DNA from: Biscogniauxia marginata
Taxonomy: Eukaryota; Ascomycota; Sordariomycetes; Xylariales; Xylariaceae
Length of the DNA stretch: 64,000 nt
Assembly (NCBI GenBank): GCA_022695795.1
Contig: MU404116.1
Location: 186,001 to 250,000, forward strand
Direction of reading: 5' to 3'
The notes beneath the pieces were generated by a model. The model did no database searches, was not told the origin of the DNA, and worked only from the letters and a program-made list of their open reading frames with translations. The stretch's first letter is position 1. Each line of letters begins with the position of its first letter. Shown piece by piece: positions 46,767 through 58,066 of the stretch. Position numbers and translations under genes: made by a program.

Positions 46767-47062
46767 ATGTCATCGGCATCTGTTCGTGAGTTTGAGGATC
46801 AGCTTCGCCACGCAAGGTTCATTTCGGAAGTTCTGCTCGACCGCAAGATGGTACGCCAGACGACGTTAAAATCTTCTCTATCCTCTCCCATCGCACTAAT
46901 GATGCATCGGAGTAGACTTCCTCTACCTCGACCGCGACCCCGGTGAAGCATGCCTTCGCTCGGCAGGTCGAGGAGGTGAAGACCCCGAAAAGGTGTGTGC
47001 CTCTTTGTTCGCTTCTCCCCCAATCTTCATCTCGCGACCCCGAAGGCATTTTTATGATGTGA
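46767..47062 (+). CDS. Possible small two-exon gene, unrecognised or truncated
   Basis: Exons 46767-46850 and 46916-47062 join to 76 aa. The peptide reads VREFEDQLRHARFISEVLLD, then KM, then TSSTSTATPVKHAFARQVEE and VKTPKR. The 65-nt intron has GTACGC, a CACTAAT branch point and a TAG acceptor. The helical charged first part and the KTPKR end look like a genuine protein, and similar EDQLRHARFISE/KTPK pairings seem familiar from small sordariomycete proteins, though I cannot name one. After KTPKR the sequence becomes unremarkable (CVPLCSLL...) and ends 130 bp before the GID8 start. A further intron or 3' truncation is possible. A longer start at ATG 46563 is also in frame. Confidence 0.4.
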
Positions 47063-47193
47063 CAAACAATCAATGGGAATCTCTCTGAGAACCTCATGCG
47101 GAGACCGATTTAGCTTTATGCTTTTCTGAATACTGCCCGCCTTCATCTCGTTTACCCCCCTCTGGTGCGAAAACGTCCATAAAAGCTAACAAT

Positions 47194-48066
47194 ATGTCAA
47201 GCGATGTCAACGCGCTGATCCTCGACTATCTCACCGTGGCTGGTTATCCCAACGCCGCCGCGAAATTCTCAACCGAGGCGAATTTGCAGCCTCAACAGCC
47301 TACTTCTGCGATCCAGTCCAGGCAGCAGATTCAGACCTTCATACACAAGGGCGAGATCGAGAAGGCTATACATGCCCTAAATGAGCTAGAACCCTCGGTA
47401 TGCGACTTTCTCCTCCCTTTTGTGTCCCAACCTGCTGTGATTAAAACCGAGTTTTACATGCACCACTCATATTGATCTTCGGATCGTTGATGAGAAACAA
47501 ACCACTTTTCCTATGAGCTTCCAACTAGACAGTTGCTACGATATCGTGTCACTGTTAACAAGCCCGAGCTGACCATATGACAAAAGATGCTAGACAAAGA
47601 TGAGCCTCTGCACTTCGCCCTTCTTCGTCTGCAGCTCGTGGAGTTGATCCGTACATGTAATAACAGCCCTAGTCGTGACATTATGCCTGCATTGAAATTC
47701 GCGCAAACGTATCTTGGGCCACGGGCTACCACCAACCCGGCATTCCTTGAGGATTTGGAGAAGACCATGTCATTACTCGTCTTTGAGCAAAATGATGCTC
47801 TGGATGCTTCACTGGCAGCACTTCTCCAACCCAGTCTCCGCCGGGAAGTTGCCGATCAGGTTAACAAGGGAATCCTTGAGCGCCAACAGCAACGCAAGGA
47901 AGCGGCTATACGCGAGCTTGTGCAAATGAGAGCCTGGAGTGAGGATGTGGCCCGCAAAGAGGCGAAGAAGGATCTACCCGCTAGAATCGAGTTGGGTTTG
48001 GACGGTGAAGATATTGACAAGCAAGATGGCACCCAAAATGGTCACGAACCAATGATAACGACATAA
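47194..48066 (+). CDS. GID8: GID complex subunit 8 homologue (LisH-CTLH-CRA protein)
   Basis: Exons 47194-47397 and 47587-48066 join to 227 aa. A LisH motif is at about residues 5-37 (ALILDYLTVAGYPNAAAKFS). The CTLH region follows (QQIQTFIHKGEIEKAIHALN) and then the CRA domain (LHFALLRLQLVELIR, IMPALKFAQTYLGPRA, LEDLEKTMSLLVFE). Gid8/Twa1 is a scaffold subunit of the GID/CTLH E3 ubiquitin ligase, which in yeast degrades gluconeogenic enzymes on glucose return. The tail after about residue 175 is charged and ends NGHEPMITT. The 189-nt intron is phase 0 and ends AAAAG before ATGCTAGAC. Length agrees with other fungal homologues. Confidence 0.94.
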
Positions 48067-48654
48067 ACTACCCCTCCGTCAAATGTCATGTCGGAGTGGA
48101 TGTATTTTTCCACATCTGAATGCTTCCGGAGGGCAACATGCCCGGCGGATTGGTGTCAGTTGTTTCCCGGCAGGCTCGTCTTCATATTTTTGAGGAGGCA
48201 CGCTGAATAATGACGACATGAATTGGAGTTTAGGAGGCAGGAGATATTATCAATGGCTGGTCTGTTTTCAACGCTGCATACAGGATGGTTCATGGTTGGG
48301 GAATTGCATTTTACGTAGGTTGGATTATGGGACAACCAAACTTGCTATAAGGTTGCTGGGCGTTGGGGATTTTGACGATTTGGTTAGTTAATCACCCGTG
48401 GTCGCTCTAAGTGATTAAGGCGTCTCCGGTTTCGAGGTAGACGGGAAATGGCTAGGCGCGGATCATGCTATTAATATGCATGCTTAGGGCTAAACAAGAT
48501 GAGATTCCCAGTAGAGTTCTAGTAATGGATATGTGGATTTTTTACATCGATGCGTGAAGCTGCAGTGCGGTGTAGTATGGTTGCTTAAGATACCATTGTC
48601 TACGTATACCTCATATAAAAATGCCGCTATTTTTGTTACAATGTCTGCCCCTAT
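48067..48654. other. Convergent intergenic region
   Basis: About 590 bp holding the 3' UTRs of GID8 and the NDUFS4-like gene. No coding frame is supportable. Confidence 0.6.
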
Positions 48655-49447
48655 CTACTTGGTTCGAATATGCTTGAGTTTACTGGGCGAGTATAGGAAA
48701 TTGTTAGCGTATGCCTTTGGCGTGAAGGCTCTCTTGTTGGGCTCCTGGACGAAGTACTCGTATCCCTGCTTCTCTGCGAACCGGATAGCATCTTCCTTAG
48801 TCTTGAACTCGATCCTAGTGCCCTGCATGTAATCACCAGATGATTGCCAGCCCATCAGCGGATTCTCCCACCGGTGTCCCTTGGGAAGGATGTCCCAGTC
48901 CATGCGCCAGTGATGGCTACCCCAGTTACCGGACTGGGTGGCGGGCTTGGCTGGCTGATAGATCCTGTATGCATAATCTGTTAGAAACCCACAAGCACAG
49001 GGGTTCAGAAAGACCAATCGAATTTTCTAGGGCCGTACCGGACAGTCCTCGCCTGGAGCTCAATCGGGGCGCCTGAGAGGACGGCGGCCGGGAGGGCCTC
49101 GCCCTCTTCGCTGCCGTCCATCACTCGCTTCGGTATCGGGGTGAATGTCCTAGATATCACCTATGTCAACCTTGTTCCGGCTCCCGTGGCCGTAGGAAGG
49201 GTTAAGCATACGAGGTTGCCTTGTCGATATGCACGCCGTAGTCGGGCGAGTTGGCGGGCCGGAGCTGGCGAGGAGCCGGCTTGGTCAGGGGGGACGCCGG
49301 AGTGTCTTCGGATTTGGTGACGAGCTTGGTTTCGTTGCCAGAGTTGATGAATCGCCGTTGTACATGGGACGCAATGGGGGCAACTTCCCTAGAGGAGCTG
49401 GCTAGGTGGCGCAAGGCCTGGGGCGCGAGCCGAGATGGGTTGCTCAT
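48655..49447 (-). CDS. Complex I accessory subunit, NDUFS4 (18/21 kDa) homologue
   Basis: Reverse exons 49447-49212, 49149-49039 and 48964-48655 join to 218 aa. The N-terminus is a mitochondrial presequence, basic and Ser-rich ([18 protein letters not shown]). The conserved ETC complex I region follows: [20 protein letters not shown], then [40 protein letters not shown] and [23 protein letters not shown]4 (NUYM/21 kDa) is a peripheral-arm subunit of NADH:ubiquinone oxidoreductase, important for assembly of the N module. The gene is divergent from ATP synthase subunit f across 395 bp, so both may be co-regulated. Confidence 0.95.
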
Positions 49448-49842
49448 GATTCACGATGCAGTGGGTTGTCGGATAACTTGAACTGAGACGGTTTAAAAGG
49501 CAGTGATGCAGATGGTCGAGCATGCAAGGCCGGCTGAAGTGGGGGTCGCTGATTACCTAAGATGCATAGACAAGGCCCTTGATTGGCTGTGGCGGCTGTT
49601 AGCGCGCTAGACGCACAAGCGTCACGGCACGGAGCGGCGAGGCGAGGTCTTTTCGTGCTTTTGCACTGCGTTCTCCGCCCAACTTCGAGATATCGAACCC
49701 CGTCCTCCGCCCATACCGACCAAAATTCTCTGGCCTTCGTCGCATCACAGACCTTCAATTGCGTCAATCGTGGGGCCAATTGATCTCCGTGATCACTCTA
49801 CATTCCACATCCTCCCTGCGTCCTGCTGCTTTACCCGCCACC
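49448..49842. promoter_or_regulatory. Bidirectional promoter of two OXPHOS genes
   Basis: 395 bp between opposed ATGs of the NDUFS4-like and subunit f genes. CCAAT boxes are present in both orientations: ATTGG at 49582-49586 and CCAAT at 49776-49780. CCAAT is the binding core of the HAP/CBF complex, which controls many respiratory genes in fungi; use here is inferred. Confidence 0.6.
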
Positions 49843-50521
49843 ATGAGTTTCGTTGCTCGTCGAGGTCTCTCGACCCTCATCCCTCCTAAGGTCTGCCGGA
49901 TCCCACACGCCCGCTCTGTATAGCCATACTGACATGTGAAATCATAGGTCGCTTCACCAAGTGTGCGTATTACCTGGTCCGAAACACCCCGCCCGAGTCT
50001 TCTTGCGAGCGTATTGCAATATGGCAGCGACTGTGGATGTTTGCGCCAGATATGGCCGCAAACTGTTCTTAACGCTTGAGGAGCGGAATGATGCGGCGTC
50101 GGATGGTTGTGATTTCGATGGGCTTACTGACGGAGGTTGTGCAGGTCATCGGCGCCGCCCCGGATGCCGTTCGCATGAAGCGTGTCGTCAGCTTCTACGA
50201 GAAACTCCCTCGAGGACCAGCTCCGGAGATCAAGGCTACAGGTCTCCTCGGCCGGTACCAGGCCAAGTACTTCGGCAAGAATCCTTCTGCTGCGCGTACG
50301 TCACAATGCCATGTTGTCGGTGTATTCTATAAATTGTTCTGACTTCTAGGGGTCTGCAGCCATCGCCCATGTCATCGGCCTCATTCTCGTCATTGGGTAC
50401 CCCATGACCTATTACTTCCACCTCCGTAAGCTATTGATGCATTCTTATAAACCTATCTCATCTATGAAGCACATGAATTAATTGGGTCATAACAGGTCAC
50501 CACAAGAACAATGCCCACTAG
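49843..50521 (+). CDS. ATP17: Mitochondrial F1Fo ATP synthase subunit f (Atp17-like)
   Basis: Five exons (49843-49890, 49948-49962, 50145-50295, 50360-50425, 50496-50521) join to 101 aa. The peptide has MSFVARRGLSTLIPPKVASP, VIGAAPDAVRMKRVVSFYEK, LLGRYQAKYFGKNPSAAPIA, a single membrane helix (HVIGLILVIGYPMTYYFHL) and the tail RHHKNNAH. Subunit f is a small membrane subunit of the Fo sector. Exon 2 is only 15 nt and exon 5 is 26 nt; both are needed to recover VASPSVIGAA and the basic tail. The intron before exon 3 uses donor GTGCGT. No continuous frame longer than about 50 codons covers the true protein, so naive ORF callers would miss it. Confidence 0.92.
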
Positions 50522-51766
50522 ATGGTTGCATAGGATATGACAATCAGGAAATAGGAGGTTATCGGGGTGACATTGTGAGAGCGTTTGTACATAAGATAGA
50601 TGGCATAGCAATCCCGCAGGCCACCGTGTCCTAGAGGAGAAAGGAAGTCTCTAAATTCGGATGGACTTTTACCATTAATTCCCATTTGTGTCCTACCACC
50701 ACAAACATCATCCATCATCTCTACTCTGCCAACTTTACTACATACATCCTCCTCGAGAAACCACTAGGTTTTCTTCCCTCAACACCTTGCCTACCTACTT
50801 GTTACCCATAGGTACTGTCTACGACACAACCCTTCTTTCTGTTGCATAACAATATTCTGTTTGCCTATCACGTCAGGGATCTACCATTCCTACGAGGGCG
50901 AGAAACACCTTCTCCCACGTGACGTTGTCATCTAAGTTACTCCACTGCCACCTAAACTGTACAGCTGGCGAATCAGCAAGAAAGCATCAAGTTGCGCTAA
51001 GCGCAACGCTGTAAAGGAGAGGTCCCCATACGAAGAGAGAATAGGTACCAGGTAAGGCTTATTTTCAATTTTAGTTTTTCCTAATTCTCTTGGTTTTTTA
51101 TTCCCCTTATCCCGTACTCGTTCCCCACCTGCACTGTTCCCTGAAATGTCCGAGGTACATGTATCTAGGTAGGCACCTGCTTGCGCACCTCAGGAGGTAC
51201 CTACATGCTCCTATGTATGTAACTTAGAACGAGGTACCGCTGCCAACCGGAAGTTTCGTCCTTAGCCTCGGCAGCTGGTACTATCCAGTGCCGCCAGGCC
51301 GACGTCAGCCGGAAGCATAGCCCCGACACTCGATGCCAGCTGCTCATTACCCAGTCACCTCTCCACTTTTTTCCGCGCAACCAAGAGCTTGGGATCCTCA
51401 ATTCTTTTGCAACCACATCGAAAGAAGATCTCTTGCAGCCCTTCTTTTCCGCACCTTTCCCCAAACCCCGTGCATTTCATAGTTCCCCTACATTGCGAAG
51501 GGAGTCTTTTCTTAACAACTTCTTGGTCGCATCCATTGCGCGCGCGACTAACCTAGGTTTCTCTCCTAACTCTAGCAGTCCCCCCAAACTGGCCACCCTA
51601 GGGTGATGCCAAGCACCAAATCTCGAGATCGGAACTGAACACTTCGATACTTCTGTCAGCCTCGGATCACACATCCAGCGACACCGACACCGACACCGAC
51701 ACCACAACCCACGCGCTCGACCTGCCCCCTGCAAACCTCCGTCGAGATATCACGACCGCCGAGTGG
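50522..51766. other. Intergenic region and probable long 5' leader
   Basis: 1.25 kb. The right half (51340-51766) is C/T-rich, as in fungal promoters and leaders, and contains a (CGACAC)n tract at 51678-51702. No gene is supportable. Confidence 0.5.
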
Positions 51767-54700
51767 ATGATGGCTACTGAGGCCACTGCCCAAAACCCTG
51801 TAGATGTATCTGCTCTCGACCCATCGCACGTAAGTCGGAGTCGTCTTCTCCAACAACGCCTTTCCACCACCGCTACTCTTCCGCCTCCCCTCCCGTCGCC
51901 CCCCCTCTTGGCCTTCCCCTTCTCGCGTTTCCGCCCACACTCGGCGTGTATCGCAGCCAAAACTCCTTCTTTTCAATATGCCGTCGTTGACACCCACTTG
52001 CTCACAATTTTGCCCTAGACCGATACAGCCGTCGCAAACTCAGGTTCTCGATATGTCGACCCTTCAGGCACTACACTAAACGGATCTACCGATGAGGTCG
52101 AGAACAGGCAAATTGCAGACATCGTTGACGACCTTGTGAATTCGGCCGAGGCGAGTGTGAGCGGTGGTTCAGATACAGAAGCATTTAAGGGAGATCCCTC
52201 CAAGTCATTGGGGGACAAGGGCCATGCCCGAAACTCCTCCACGATCAAGAAGCCGCAGAGCTTCAAGTCGGTTTCGGTGAACCGTACTTTCTTGGCGTCG
52301 AAGAGCGCTTCAAACTCCAATGCCCGGCCTGAGTCGACTCCCGGATCGACGTCTGCGACGCCGCAACCCACCGTCGCATCCTCGGCTTCGCGCCTCAAGC
52401 TGGTCGCCAAGTCTGGTAGCAATCTAGGTGGTTCAACCAAGACTTTGAGTACTAACGGTAAACCGACTTCTGCACCCGACCCGAACTTGGTCTGGAATCG
52501 TAACCGCGGTAAGTAGAGGCATATATACACAGCAACCCACCCTAGTTTTCTACCCTCACTCCCCTTCTCTAACCACATACTCGCGCTGACCGTTCATACA
52601 GCTCCACCTCCACCGGAACCCAAAAAGATATCTGACGAGGAGCTTGTCAAGGAATATGGTATCCATATGGCGCATCGTCTAGGTCCGGAAGACATCAAGG
52701 GCGAGTCAAACTGGGCCGATATCGAGGATGACGATGAGTGGGAGCCCGACACGATTACGTGGACGGACGGAACCAAGGTCACTTTGCCGCATTCCGAGGA
52801 GCCTCCTGCAAGTCAACCCCCTGCTCCTCCTTCTGTCAACAGGGACGCAGTAATTGCTCCAAAACCGAAATCGCCTGCGCCGGCCGCTAGTGCGTCCGGA
52901 TCCCCGTCTGTCAAGCCTGGCGTGTTAGCTTCTGGAAAGGGTCTCGTGCTTAAGGGAGCACCTGAGAAACCCACGCTGGTAGCGAAACCACCTGCCCCGC
53001 CGACGCCCGTCAAATCACCATGGGCTCCACTGCCGCCGGTCGAGAAACTCCCTCCGGTTGTTATGGATCTCCCGCATCACGCACAGCCTTCCCGGTACCC
53101 TCTACGCGATGCTTCGAACACTAAGAGTGTGACACCACCTCCTCCAGCTAAGGAAATAGCCGCGGACGACTTCAGTCGATCCGCCTGGCGGGATAACCAC
53201 CATACGAATCCCAACAAGGAACTTTTTAACTCTCAGTCCGGCCGCTATGAGCCCGTGTCTGATCGTAGAGGCTCCAGGAATGACATACATGGTCGCCAAC
53301 CTGCAGTCCTACAGCGTCCGTCTCACCAAGAGCAGCAAGGCCCAGCAGAGCCATCGGCTGCCTTTCAGACAAGCCGGACAAGTGGACAAGAGGCTCCATA
53401 TCCATATGGTCGCCGTCGCGGGTCCTCGAATGTGAGTGGTGGTAGTGGGAACTTCGCCCACCGACTTGGCATCAAAACACATGATATGGGCCCTCCTCCA
53501 GTCGATATGACACAGGCCCATGGCCAGCCCGGCTCGATTGCATCCGGTGCTGAAAGTCCGGTCTCGCATCGAACATTCTCACCGGCTAATAGCCAGCCGG
53601 CATTGCGAAGCAATCCATCCCAAACCTATCAGCCGCGCCCTTCGCCGGTCCCGTCGCAAGCTACACCCTACCAGCACCAGCCCAATCCCGAGGCACTCAC
53701 TCAAGAACAATTCGAGAATCAGAAGAAGTACATGACCGCCCGTAGAGAGGAGGCAATCAGGCGTAGATTGGAGCAAGAAGCACGTGAGGAAGAAGCTAAG
53801 AAGGCGCGCATTGCCGAGAAGCTCAAGGCGTTAGGCCCGGCTCCTGAGCGCAAGAGCGCCAAGAAAGAAGCATCTAAAGACGAGACTTTGGTTCCGAGTC
53901 ACGTTGCACAGAGAGCTAGTGTACCTGGGTCACTCACCGCAAGATCTGGATCTGGTGACCCGTCTGATAAGTCTATTGAACCTGTATCTTCGGCGTCCGG
54001 TGCCGTGAGATCTGATGTTTCTACTTCCGAGAAGCCTGTTCCACAAGTGTCTACTACAACTACTGATAACAATATAATATCCGATCATTCCAGGCCTGAG
54101 GCTCGCATTAACGGCGGTCCCAAAGATGCCTTTAGCCAGGCTGAGAGGACGTATGGCGCTGCGACTCAGTCTTCGGCTGCCATGCACTCTCATCAACCTG
54201 TGAGGCCGTGGCCCGGGACATCGCAGCATCAGGAGCGTCTTCATTCCTGGTCCAGGGGCACCCAGAGCGCTTCCAATAACGTGTGGGCCCCTCCTGGAAG
54301 TTCTAGCGGGCTAGGAAATGGCGTCTTCAATTCCGATATAGCACCTTTGCCAGAAGCAAATCCTGTTCCATTTAGTCAAAAGTCACACCCGGGGCCAATT
54401 GCGCCGCCTCGTGTTACCCCCCAGGATGAGCCATTGCCACCCGAACTTGCCCCCAAACGCTTAGATCCCATTGCACCACCTCAAGGTCGTTCGAAACAAT
54501 ATGCCACCCAAAAGCCGTCTACTTCACCTGATTCACGTGCAGGAGCATGGAAAGGCTTCGCGGCAGGAATTAAAGGCGACGATGTAGAGCGACGGGAAGA
54601 AAGACTAAAGAGACAAAGCCAGCTGGATGAATCTACATTTAATCCTCGTACTCAGGATACTTGGCGTTCTGTTGAGATCGATAAAAACGGGAAGCGAACT

Positions 54701-55957
54701 TCATTAGGGACACACGTAGAAGTTTCATCAAACGCGCCAGCGTCATGGAATAACCGCAGTATGAATGGATCTGCTCGAGGCCGGCCAGATGGGACTGGGA
54801 CTACTGCGGAGCTCGGCGGACCTGATGGAATTCGTTCCAGGTTTGGTCGGCAAGTGCCCGTTGGTCCGTCTGGAACAACTGCGCCTGGTCCACCTACTCA
54901 AGCACGTAGTGAATCTCGCTTCTTTCCCACTTCCAAGGAAGCACAGCAACCAGAGGTCTCCAAGCACCATGATATCAGGACGAAGTCACCAACCCCTCCT
55001 CCGCCAACAGCGGACGGTCACCCGGTGTACGACGGCGACGCGACCCGACCGCACGTGGCGCTTCCTCCGCAGAAAATACGGGTCAAGCTCCCCCCTTCTA
55101 GTCAGGCAACGACGACAAGTCCTAACACACAGGCTTCCAAGTCTGCGCCTATCTCTTTTGCGGCAGCCGCGGCTGCGTCTATTTCGCAAAGAGGACCTGT
55201 GCCGGGCACCAATGCTCGACCTTCCAGCAGAGGTGTGGGATACGGTAGCATCCCGCAGACCTCGAATGAAATCAAGTCACAGGAGAATTGGCAGGATAGG
55301 ATTAACGTTCTTATGGGGAAGAAATCTGCTTCTCCAGCCAAGTCTATGCCTGTAGACTCGTCAAGCAAGGTTGCTATAGAACATACGCAATCTTATGACA
55401 CACCCGTATCGCTACCTCCTTTGTCGCCATCTCGCACCAATTCTACCAACAGTTCAATCACTAGCAAGGAGATGGCTGAAGAATGTTTTGGCGAACAGGA
55501 GATGGGCTCTCTGCCCAATGTTCGTCTCCCTAACGACGCTCCGGACGCTGCATGGCAGGCGGTCACGCCCAACTGGAATCCCGCCCCCGCCAGATTGCGT
55601 GTAGATCCTATGTGTGCTGAGGCCATCTCATTCCACCCTGAGTTTTCCAATGGTAAGACTCTGATTCGCATTTCCACTCCCGGGATGGCAGACGTGAGAA
55701 CTGTAACGGCGCCGCTACCGCCAAATTCTCGATCTCATAGCAATCCTCGACGCTCGGGGCCTCGCGGAGGCGCCCGTCGCATTTCTAGAGGTGGCCAGCG
55801 GGGAGTACGAGACAGTTCTGAGCATCCCATGGACCTCAGCTTGGCGTCTTCTTCTGGACGAGCTATGTCTAACCGCGGTGGACGAAACCACAATCACCGG
55901 CCCAGGACAGAAAATTGGGGTAGGCATGCATCGTCTACTCCAGCAGCGCAGTCTTAG
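51767..55957 (+). CDS. Large disordered conserved fungal protein (1302 aa), unknown function
   Basis: Exons 51767-51829, 52019-52508 and 52602-55957 join to 1302 aa. Near residues 190-240 lies a compact, conserved-looking acidic/aromatic segment: EELVKEYGIHMAHRLG, then SNWADIEDDDEWEPDTITW and DGTKVTLP. A charged helical stretch follows around 540-590 (EEAIRRRLEQEAREEEAKKA, then RIAEKLKALGP), likely a coiled coil. Most of the rest is Pro/Ser/Thr/Gln-rich and predicted disordered, with a C-terminal RG-rich end (SGPRGGARRISRGGQRG, SNRGGRNHNHRPR) that suggests RNA or nucleic-acid binding. I do not recognise a named family. No signal or membrane segment. Two adjacent in-frame ATGs (51767, 51770) are possible starts. 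Confidence 0.85.
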
Positions 55958-57888
55958 AGGGAGATGTTTAGATGTGTGAAACAGCATCGAAATGAGACTG
56001 ATTCTCAAATCGATAGATGTCTAATTCTATAAATATAAATCCACGTCAGACAGTTTGCCTTTTCTTTACGTTGTACACTTTACTTTTTTTTTCCGCAACA
56101 GGTTTCAAACGCAGTTTCTCAGTTTCTGTCATACGGGCGAAGAGCACATCCAGTTTGACAGTATGTACGAGTATAAAAGATCCGCTGCGGTTCGGTGTAA
56201 CATCTTGCAGCACAGCTAGCGCGTGATAGCATTCGTCACAGCCTAGTCTCTCACATGACAGTTCCTGGTTTTGAGACTTACGGATACGAAGAGGAAAAAA
56301 AGTAGCGAGTCTGAATCTCATGTGAGCTTTCTTTCTTTCTTCCTTTTTTCTCTTACATCTCCCTACTATCGTGCTCGTCTGTTTTCCCATATTATAATAG
56401 GGAAACGGCAAGAAAATGCTTTTATCTCACAAAGCGAATTCTGTCACTATTAAAATTGGTGGCAAGGAATTTTTTTTCCCCCTCTCCGGGGATGGTAGTG
56501 GGCAAGGGAGGGAGAAAGGGAGGGAAATAAATAACAAGGACAAACAAAAGCCCTTCGAGATGAAATGACACGCATGGCGTTGGAACCCGGTAGTGGAAGG
56601 AAAGGAACCTCTCTGGAATTTGTTGTCGCCGCTGTTGTTTTTTTGTTGTTGTTGCTGCTGCTGCTCGTTCGTTCGTTCTTTCGTACGTCCTTCCTCCGGA
56701 TAACGCCGCGGGATTAGTGTTATTTTCTCGCGGTTGTTTGATTCCGTGAGAGAGGGAGAAAGAAAGAGAGTCGAGCGGGATACAGTGAGGATCGAAAGAG
56801 GAAGGTTACTTTATAGCTTTGTGTGTTGTGCTATGTGTGTTCGCGATGAGAGAGAGAGAGAGTTGAGGGCAAGAAGAGGGGGGGAGGTTTTGAAAGACAG
56901 CAAGGAAGAAAGCAAAGAAACCTAATTTATTTAACTGACTGATCTGATTCTGGTCTGGTCTGGGCTTAGTGCTACTATTACTGCTGCTATTGCTACCTGC
57001 CTACTTACTAACTCTCTCTTTAATCATCCCCTGTTATAGTAGCTACGCAAGCATTGCTGTCTGTCTGTCTGTCTATTTGGTCTGGCGCGCTCGCAAAGTA
57101 AAATGGGGAAGGTTGAATAAAAAGATTTAAATCTTTCAATGTGGCTGATTATGAATTTACGTATTTACTTCCCGTCGTTGTTATTGAAAATATGAGGTAT
57201 AATTAGATACTCCTGTATGTAAGTGGTGTGCTTGTGTGTAAATAGTGTCTTTAAGATATGTAGGTAGGGTTTTAGTCCTCGTGTAACAATTATACTTTCA
57301 GCATCCGTACCCCTTCGAGGTATCATGACCCTTAGTACACATCAACTTGTAAAGCTTATTTCGTGGAAATTTTGGGGGGGAAAGGTTTTCTTTCCGGGTA
57401 TGGTTGACTTTTGTTAACCCCCTTATTGTGACAGGGGCTAGCTGGCTTGGAACTGAGATTCGATTTCAACTAATAATTTTCTTTGGTCTTAAGGGACTTA
57501 AGAGTCTAAGTATATATACACGCTATTCTCTGCCTGAGGCAGTTTTCGTCTTATGCATGTTAGTATTATTACATCTAGCACTCGTATTAATCTCTAATAG
57601 ATATAAAGCTCATTACTAATTAGGTAGTCTTGGCGGCGCTTCCGTGTGACACTTATGAAGAAGTACGATGTTTTCTTTTTTTTTTCTTCTAGTGTTGGAG
57701 TCTTAGGATAGAATGAATGAATAGAATTCCTGGGTATGATTGATAAGGGCTATAAATAGGTTCTTTTCTCCTGGACTTTCATCATGTGAAGGATTATAGG
57801 AATTAATTAGGAGACAGAAGCGACGGGGGGAAAGGAACTATTGGGGACCCCGTTTTTATGTATCTCACGATCGCACGCTAGAAACTCA
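55958..57888. other. Long gene-poor region, 3' UTR and flank
   Basis: About 1.9 kb after the large gene. Purine-rich and T-rich simple tracts are present (for example GAGAGAGAGAG near 56849, TGTCTGTCTGTC near 57058, GTTGTTGTTGCTGCTGCTGC-type at 56645). No coding frame is supportable. Confidence 0.5.
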
Positions 57889-58066
57889 CTTGTCAGAGGC
57901 CTAGAAGGGCTGGTCTCCGAGCCAAGGGGCTAAGGAGGGCAGGATCTACAGGCAACCAGATATAAAAAGAGTTGCGGACACCCCTAAGACCTTGAAGAGC
58001 TCTCTAACCTAGTGGCTTTCCCTAGTCTAATAGTGACCCTATACTCCTATAACTATTAATCTGCTG
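57889..58066 (+). repeat. Dispersed repeat relic, copy B
   Basis: Diverged copy of the element at 38476-38650, same orientation. It begins CTTGTCAGAGGCCTAGAAGG and ends near CTATTAATCTGCTGTC. See copy A for the shared blocks. Non-coding. Confidence 0.7.
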
